Part shown: positions 38,201 to 47,200 of the stretch, piece after piece
Layout: the number at the start of each line of letters is the position of its first letter
Numbering within the stretch: position 1 is the first letter of the stretch
Source: Pachyseris speciosa
Taxonomy: Eukaryota > Cnidaria > Anthozoa > Scleractinia > Pachyseridae
DNA length: 64,000 nucleotides
NCBI GenBank assembly: GCA_016490735.1
Contig: JAEMWC010000096.1
Span: forward strand, 529,001 to 593,000
Direction of reading: 5' to 3'
Program-made: the position numbers and the translations under genes
Notes under the pieces: generated by a model
Databases searched by the model: none
What the model was told of the DNA's origin: nothing
What the model saw: only the letters and a program-made list of their open reading frames with translations

Positions 38201-41200
38201 GCAACAAAAACTTCAGTCACAGAGCGGAGCGCGGAAACGACGATAAAAGCACAGCCGTGACTAAAGCTAAACGATCTATTCCAGGGTGCTGCATAGCTCT
38301 CTAAGAAGCTACAGTGCTAAAGAAAGGATCGAAAGACAAAAAGCCGTGAGAGAAGCACACCATCTTGCTGCAAATACAAACGGCTGGGCCCGGCAAAACA
38401 AAAATTGCAAGACAGATTATTACACGGCTCAAACTCCTATCCTTACAAAGATAACTGGCTGTACCGTCTCCGGAATCACTTAAATGAGCCAAACCAAACA
38501 TAGATAAAAATGCCTCAAAGGGCGTAAAATCCACAGTCGCTAAACAGAAACAACAAGGGTTCAAACAAACAGGCGTTGAAACTTGTAACCCAGAAGTGAC
38601 CTTTGAGATCAAGTATGCGACATTTAAGCACATGGTTTCATTTAGTCGCTAACAAGAACGCTGAAAACATACTTAATGGGTCAAAAAACCGAGATAGAAG
38701 CGGCAAACATGTGAGTAGGAGACGTGTAGGCCTTCCACCCCCATTTTACGTGAAACGTAAGAGAAAAATCAAACCTTTGTCCGGTCCACGTTTCAACAGT
38801 GTGTGACTCGTCGACAATTATTACAGCAAGGTTTTGGTGCAATGGTGAACTGCTCTTTTTCAGGGAAGAGAGAAAAGGCTTAGCTAATATTTCCTCTGCG
38901 GACGCAAAGATTATCTGGTATTTACCATTCTCAACATCTTCTAATCTAGCACTAGCTAGTGATGTCGCCGTCAAACCCATTGAAGATGCTTCCGTTAACT
39001 GATCTTGTACGATGCTTTTGAGCGGACAGACAACAATCACACACGCAGCTTTCGACGATAATATTTGTTTCACACGAATCAACAACTGAAAGATGAGGCT
39101 TTTCCCAAAGCCCGTCGGAAGAACTGCTAATAAATCGCTTCCATGAACAAGGGTCGAAATGGCTTCCTTTTGCTCAGGTCGTAATTCACGCGACATACCT
39201 AGCTAAGAGAGAAATAAAAGCGCTTCTTCGAGTGCAGCATCAAAGCTTAGCGAGTCCGCCATTATCTCTGCAAATCAGAAAGAACGGCCGGAAGAAAAAC
39301 TATCTTAGATTGACAGCTATCGATCAATTTGCAATCTACCGCACCAATCAGAGACCCCGTCTATCTGGTGTACGGGTTCTGCAAGCGAACAAACACTGCG
39401 GGCAGGCGTATTTTTCGCCTTCCCTCCCCCTCCCCCCACGCCCGTTTTTTCCACCTCGCGCCTACTCCCTCGGCAAATTTTTCCTTGCCCCAACCCTCCA
39501 CAGTTACCAAATCCAAGATGGCGCCCTAATACGAAAATGTGCACTCGTGCGCCCGAAATACGCCTGCACTGCAGGCTATGACGAGCTCTTATCTTTAGCT
39601 TCCTACAAACTTTTGACCATAATTGAGGGCACAAATGTTGTTGAAATATGACAAAATGGAGGCGTAATTTTGGATTGATCTGAAGTCACCATTTTTCTTT
39701 ATCCCCCCCCCCCCCCCCGAGAGGACAGTCTACCTTGGCAGTGGGTGGCCAATTTACCTCGTCACTTGACTCACTTGATCATACCTGAAATTTGTTTTCA
39801 CTGTCGCACCGATGCAGCATCACAGCACCGCAGGGAGTACGTAGCACAGCATCTCCTTGGCTTGTTACAGGGTCTTATGGATTGGGAGCCAGCACAAAAG
39901 GGATGCAAATGCAAACCTAAGCCTGTCACATTCTTATTGATCAATAGGCCATTTCCAGATTACCTTTGGCCTCTTTTTCAAAGCAAGGCCTGGTGCTCAA
40001 TCATTCACATGAAAATGAGTTTAATTTGCATGTGAATGGAAACTAATTTTGATATGAAAAGATTAGCACCAGAACTCGCTTTGAGAACGAGGCAAAAGGT
40101 AATTCGGAGATGGCCTATTGCCCCACCTGCGTGCCTCATACTGGCTGAGCCAGATAATGTTCTTCATTGTCTGTAATAAGGTGTTTGAAGCATCGTTTTC
40201 ATATCCGTTTTTGACTTTCTATTCACAGGAACTTGAAGGAGCATCCAGTCTTGTGCTTTCGGTAGAGGATGATGTCGGAGTCAGGACAATTGTGGACGAA
40301 CTGATGGCGGCCACCAAGCATCCTACTGCTGGCATGAGAAGGGTCAGTTTCCAAAAACTCTGTGTTAATTAAACAGACTACACGAAGCGTACGTTCCATT
40401 ATAGGAACATTCAAACACGCAAGAACTGTCATAGATCATCATTCATCTTAGGCACCGTATCAGAGTGGAACCAGCCAGCCTCTTATATTCAGAATGCCAC
40501 ATCTATTGCATGCTATATGCTATATGGACAGAGACATTGATGACTTAATAAGCAAAAGCCACTGTTATGTAATGTTTAATAAATGAGCAGGAGTGTTTTA
40601 TCAAGTTTAAAACGCGAGGCGCAGCAGTAGTGTTCTAGGACTTGATAAAACACGAATTGCGAATTTATTGAACGGCTTAAAAAGCTTTACTGTACATCTA
40701 TCCATTCTTACATTAAAATTTAGATTTTGGGTATTTTGGCCTAGATAGTCGGATGTAAAATTTAGTCGTGTCTTTATCAGATATAAAGACACTCATTAAA
40801 AATTAATTTCTTTTGTATTTCCTTCATGAATTATTAATGTAGTTTTTTGCGTTCGACGAAGGAGAACGCTTTCTAATCTCTTGGTGTTCCTGTGGTTTCT
40901 TGGGTGTCTTGTATACCAAAAGGGATCTTTGCAGAAATTCCTTCGGTCGGGACAACCTTTTCGTCGCCATCTGCCCGTGCGATACTGCTCACCTCGAGGT
41001 TTAATTTCGCTGTTTGCTGAGTTTGTTGTTGGTTCTTTACTCTGCTCCGAGAGGTTTTTCTCCGGGTACTCCGGTTTTCCACTCTCCACAAAAACCAACA
41101 CTTCTAAATTCCAATTCGATCCGGAACGCTCGAACGTTTATTACATGAGCCCCTGGCTCGGGAGAATGAGCAACCACTCCTCACGTTATCGAGCTTAAAT

Positions 41201-44200
41201 AATTGATTTGATTTGATTTGATTTTTTTGATTAAAGGTGGAATGCTAGAGACTAATCAGCGGTCATAAAAAGCGGCGAAAGCCCCTTTCGCGTTTAGATT
41301 CCTTCGATTTTCAAAAAAAAACAACCTACAAAATTCCTAACCGTGGACGGCTTAAAGGATGCTACGGGACGGTAAAAGTTTAATTTGCTTTTTGCGAATT
41401 GTTTGAGTGATGATTTGAGCTGAAATAGTATGATATCTGTATTTTGGCCGGCTTGCAAATGTTTGTAAAACGGCACTATTTGCCATCCGAGTGATCGTTT
41501 GCAGGGCGGCGAAGCATGTATACACGTGCACAGACAACATGTTTGCACGTACGCAAGAAAACCGAAAGCTTTTTTGCTCCTTTAAGTAAATTTAAGGTTG
41601 ATTTGAATACACTCTTGGTTGGAAGAACTTTTCGTCTTTGTTATTCATAGCTGTGATCGGTAAGCCGGAAGCGAACAGGGGCATCCAACGAGCCAAATCA
41701 GCCAAAAGCAGTAGAAAGGCATTTTTAAGTACCTTATGGTGTTTGAAGTTACGTTTAAAGTGATGTTTTCATTAGCTAGAAAAATTTCATTTGTTCGGAT
41801 TCCTTAGCTAAAATTTTAATCGCCCGAAAATGTTAGGGAACAAAACCTTCCTTTGACTGAAAATGCTAGCGGAAGTTAACTTTCTAGAGAACCTTTTTCC
41901 TTTCCGAAAATGCTAGCTGACGTTTTTGACTTCCAAAAACAGCAACTATAAAGACCTTTACGAAAACCTCAAGGGCTACGATTTCCACGTTACGAATCTT
42001 TTAGGTCACGTTTTATTTACGAAAATCAGAGTACATTCTTTAATCGATGCCGAAAACCTAAGGCGAACTACCCTCCACCGAGCAGATATCAAGCAAAACT
42101 TGTCGTTGGGTGCCCCTGAGCGAAGATGTGTGTTGTGTTGACATGAACTGAATATTTGCATATGTAGTTGTAATGAGATACCCCAGTGGTTTCAAGATCG
42201 AAGGTTACTTGATAGGTAACCACAGCTTGTAAATTAATTTTACTTGCATCACTTCGAACGCACTTTCTGAGCTTTGATTATTACTAGTAAGAATAGATTA
42301 GATCAGTACATGTTCCTACATACATTTGTAAATTAATTTTACTGGCATCACTTCGAACGCACTTTCTGAGCTTTGATTATTACTAGTAAGAATAGATTAG
42401 ATCAGTACATGTTCCATACATACATACATACATACATACATACATACATACATACATACATACATACATACATACATACATACATACATACATACATACA
42501 TACATACATACATACATACATACATACATACATACATACATACATACATACATACATACATACATACATACATACATACATACATACATACATACATACA
42601 TACTTTATTTGAACAGCTCCCTGTCAAGGGCTCTTCCGCCGTCAATACTGACAACTAATTATATGAATATATCCTAATATGCTAAAAACCAGAAATTACA
42701 AATTTAACAAATGATTACAGACTTTAGCCTTAAACTTTTTTACATCAGAAGTTTGCTGGTACTAATGATTAAAATTTACTGTTCTATTTTGCCTTTTAGG
42801 CCTCAATCTCTCTCTTGTATACCTTCTGCGAGAAGACTAGAGCAGACTATACCCAGTTCATCCCGACCCTGTTCCGTAGCATTATTTGTCTCATGAATGA
42901 TTCTGATGAGTTGGTGGTGAGCGTGAGTTGGAATGCTCTGAACGCTGTAACCAAGGTAACCAAAAGGTGACTTGTTCTGTTAATTAAATTTGCTCCCCTG
43001 TCTTGAATCTGGTTACGACGAAGGTAAAACCTGGTGGGACTGCGCATGTACATACATACATTCTTACTTATCCTCTCCCCGTCGGGGCTTTTCAGGGATA
43101 GTTTACAGTGCTTCTCTGGGGTGAGATCGGACGTCAGCCTGTAAAGGCGCCTCTGGCTGCCGCTATCAGTCCATATTTGATCTCACCCACCCACCCAACC
43201 CACACATGAATGTCAAAGACAGATGAAAGGTAGAGATAGACCACTACACCGGGAACTACGTCCCCTACTCTTATCGAACAGTGTGTGGGTTCTTTAACGT
43301 CCCACAGATTATAAGGTAGAAGTGTTGTGAGACGGGACCTACGGTTTATCGTCCTTATCCGAGAAGACTAGAAAGTCTAACCATTTGCAGATGTTATTAC
43401 AAAGGCAGCACTTTTCTCCTCAATTATTTAAAGACCCTAAGTGTTGGTCCGGCCGAGGTTTGAACCCGCGACCTCCCGCACGCTAGTCCGGTGCTCTACC
43501 ACTGAGCTAACCGGTCGGCGGTTGTGTGTCGTACGTTTGACCGCTGTCTGTGTTGAGCCTCACCCTCCACCACTCCAGTTGATTCCTTGCTAAGGATTTC
43601 TATTTTCCGAGACATTTTAATCCACTTGTGTAGATGTCAATTATTTTTGTGTTTGTTGTAGCGTTTAGAACCCACTGAACAGCTGCAATACATCAGTCAC
43701 TTGCGCCAAGCTGTCAAGTTTGTCGCTGATGATGTCAAGGACGGAGATCTACCAGGATTCTGTCTTCCTAAAAAGGTATGTAACTTGTTCGGGTAATATG
43801 AATGCATTGTGAAACAGGCAGTTGATGGGATTAAGAGAATTATCAAAAGCAGGATGTTGTCTTTTGTGTTAGAATCGTCGTTGATAGAAACACCAAATAA
43901 CGTAAAAAAAGACTTTAAGCAATGCAGAAAATACTTTGGAAACCTGTTGTAAAACCCTCCATTTAACAAAACCACCCCTTTTATATAACATATAACGATA
44001 TCCATCGCCAGGTGTATAAAATCTACCCATTTTCACAGTCACTGCACAGTGCGACGTTCCAGTAATCTGTATGACTCTCTTGCCAGGGTATCGCGCCAAT
44101 CCTTCCAATCTTCAGGGAAGGCATTCTGAACGGCACGCCCGAGCTTAAGGAGCAAGCTGCGAAGGGTCTGGGAGAGGTGATCAGTCTTACGAGCGCCGCG

Positions 44201-47200
44201 GCCCTCAGGCCTTTTGTGGTGAACATCACTGGTCCTCTGATTCGTATCCTTGGAGACCGTTTCACTTGGAATGTCAAAGTCGCTGTTTTGCAGACCTTGG
44301 GGTTGCTGTTAGGAAAGGTTGGCGATCAAGAGAAGCTATTACTTTTGTGTGTGATCGCATTTGTCGTATACGTTTAAGGGATAGTTTATTTCTTTCGTCC
44401 CTTTCTTTACATTCCCCCCCCCCCATATGCTATTTCACTGTATTATCTACAAATTGCACATATTTCATAGCGGAACGCCTATTTTAAAAGGACGCCTCTC
44501 TAAGTGTACTGTAATGGCCCCTTTTTGGTGGAACATCAATTGCGTTGTGTTTCTTGAAGTGAGTCGTTTTTTCCCTTGGGATTGCAGGTTGGCGCCATGT
44601 TGAAGCCATTCCTTCCTCAGCTCCAGACCACCTTCATCAAAGCACTCAACGATCCTAACCGCTCAGTGCGCATGTGCGCGGCCAATGCTCTGCAGAAGCT
44701 GATTAAGCTTCACACTCGCGTGGATCCACTTTTCACTGAACTGCACAATGGAGTCAAGAACACCGAGGATAATACGATCAGGTGCATTACTTAGCCTATT
44801 GTGTGTCCTGCGTTAAACCAGGTCGAGTGACCTAAGTTTTGACAGTCGTTCCCTTCATTTGCTGATTATGATATTTGGTTTTTCTCTGCAGGGAGACTCT
44901 GCTGCAGGCTTTGAGGGGTGTGATCGCTGGCGCAGGTCAGAAAATGGGTGATCCAATAAGGAAGACGCTTACTACCACACTACTGGATCTACTGGGACAT
45001 GGCGATGTAAGGACTGATTGAAGTCTGTTCTAAAGGATCTTTAAGTAATACTTAATTCAGGCCGCATAAGCTGTTTGGAGAGTTGTTGTCGTTAGAGAGG
45101 TTGTATAGCAACATTGCGCATTTGTGGTCAGCGTGAAACGCTCGGAGAGGTCTTCAGTGAGTCAAAACACAGCGCATTTGAACATAATCTTTGTACTGGA
45201 TCATTTATTCGTTTGACTATATTAAGGCACGTAAATTTCACGTTGTTTTCTCTGGCTGTTTTTGTAGGACAATATTCGCGTGGTGGCAGGCGGCTGCATT
45301 GGATCGTTAGCAATGATTGTACCTGATTCAGAGCTTGACTCTATCATTAATGATCATCTCGTAGGTGAGCATATCTGGTTGCACTTCTTCAAGGGTTTTT
45401 TTGCCTCGCACTGTCTCGCTTGATTCGCAGAGTCTTTTGACGCGAAGGGTTGTGCTCAGTAGACTCTTAATGTTCATAGAAGGACATCTTACTGTGGTGT
45501 ACACCTAGTACAAAAAGAGTTGAATAGGTACACACCAAGGGGGATGAGAGTGGTTTTGTAGGAAGCAGGAATACGTACATCGGTTGTCAAATAGTATTCT
45601 TACTAAGACAGCAATTCTAGGTTGAGCTTCCAAGACCAGCTGGAATTGAAGTATCTGTGTCAACAAGCTTGCCAGTACTCTGATTTCACAGTAATGTTTG
45701 TACAGGACTTAAAAGCTGCCGGTAAATTGCAAGGGCAAGCTTTTCCGAAATGTCTTGCGAGTAATTCATAGCATTCCATCATACTATCATAATTGCATAT
45801 ATTCAGCGCCTTTCACCCATTAATCTCTGTGTGCTTCTTCTCTCTCTTAGTTAACGACCCCACCGTCGACTGGACTGTGAGACACGGTCACGCGATTGCT
45901 CTGTCAGCGGTGTTACACGATGCTGTGGAAAAGATTGTGTCCCAGGGCCTTTATCAAGTCGTAACTGACGCGGCTGTCACACACGCAACCACGGACAGGG
46001 TAATTGGTTACTTGAGGGTGGTGGTGGTAGTTGTAGGCGGTAGGGGAGGGGAGGGGTTTTCTTTCGGACTTAAAAATACAGCTGTAGTTTGGTTTCGGAA
46101 ACGGGCGGTTTCCAAATACTTTGGATAAAAACCTTTGGAAAAAAACAAGAAACCGATAAGTTTTCTCAAGCCCGACTGTGCATCCCTACTATCGCTTGAC
46201 ATAATCTGTTCTAAGCATTGAACTAACTTGTTGTTTTGTTTGTCCAGATCCCTATCTGCAGCTCTGGTGTGCGTTCTCTTGGTTATATCCTCGCACACTC
46301 GGTGATTCAATGTGATTCCCCTCCAGCTCAGCTTCTACAAACACTTCTCAAGGTAACAAATCTGTCTCGAATTGTTTGAATTTTTTAACCTTTAAAGCAT
46401 AATTAACATTAATCCCAACCTCGTTCCCAGGGTCTCTCCTCTTCCCGCCCCCTGGAGCGAGAGTGAAGCGGGAAGAGGAGAGACCTTGGGAACGAGGTTG
46501 CGTTAATCCGGGTTAAATACTACGACAACTCGATCTATTTCATTTTTCTGCTTGCAGGTTCTCCAAGAAGGCTCAAACGATATCAAAATACTGGCGGCAG
46601 AGTCTATAAAACACATGGCACGGGTAACCTCGGCACCATTGGATAACACGCTTCTGAAGGTCCTAGTCCCCGCGCTGATTACGGCTTCCAAGGAAAAGAA
46701 CACTGGAGTGAAAGCTGCAGCTGAGTCTGTGCTCATGTATGTACTGCGCCTTCGAGATGGCGAGTCAACTCTTCAGGTAACAGTCACGAAGTGTAATTGA
46801 GGAATAAGTTGTTGTGATTTGCTTCAGTGTTGCACTTTTCTCTAGTAGCATTAGATTTAATCAATTTTCCATTGCATTGCTCTCTGCCCGTCCACTATAA
46901 CAGTTTCTAAACGTAAAACGAAAGAAGCGGCTTTCCTTTGCCCTGATGCCTAGTGTTGGTAGTTCACTTTCTAAGTTTCAAGATCTTAGGATACAAACAC
47001 GTCTGCCAGAACCAAATGTCTCCGTGCTAAACTTGTTAGACTTAGGAGTTTTCGTCGTTGCGTTTCAGTCATGTTGCCGTCTCTTTGATGCCAGTACGGC
47101 TGAGAGTATACAGGATCTCTGTCGTCGATCATTACGTCGCTTAGCAACGCAAGAAGAAGAGGCTGACGAGTTGGAGACGTACTTTTCGTGTGTGGACCAA

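Larger units (their letters stand above)
37149..39578. mobile_element. 2.43-kb DNA transposon with 9-bp TSD, RecQ-type helicase and Cys-finger ORFs, GCN1 intron 49
   Basis: The two ends carry the 19-bp inverted repeat TAGCCTGCAGTGCAGGCGT and are flanked by the perfect 9-bp direct repeat TGACGAGCT (37140-37148 and 39579-39587). Each end is itself a fold-back: GCAGGCGTTATTT near the tip is matched about 110-150 bp inward by its inverse, at about 37284-37298 on the left and 39402-39417 on the right. Two ORFs point inward, one Cys-rich (plus) and one RecQ-like helicase (minus). A 9-bp duplication suggests a Mutator-like element, but I see no transposase, so the superfamily is open. Confidence 0.82.

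Noticed and set aside
38681..39196. RecQ helicase as an intact host gene
   Set aside because: Only the first RecA domain is present and the ORF lies between transposon TIRs.
42373..42654. Open frames with His-Thr-Tyr-Ile or Tyr-Val-Cys-Met repeats
   Set aside because: They are translations of the ATAC microsatellite and are open in several frames on both strands.
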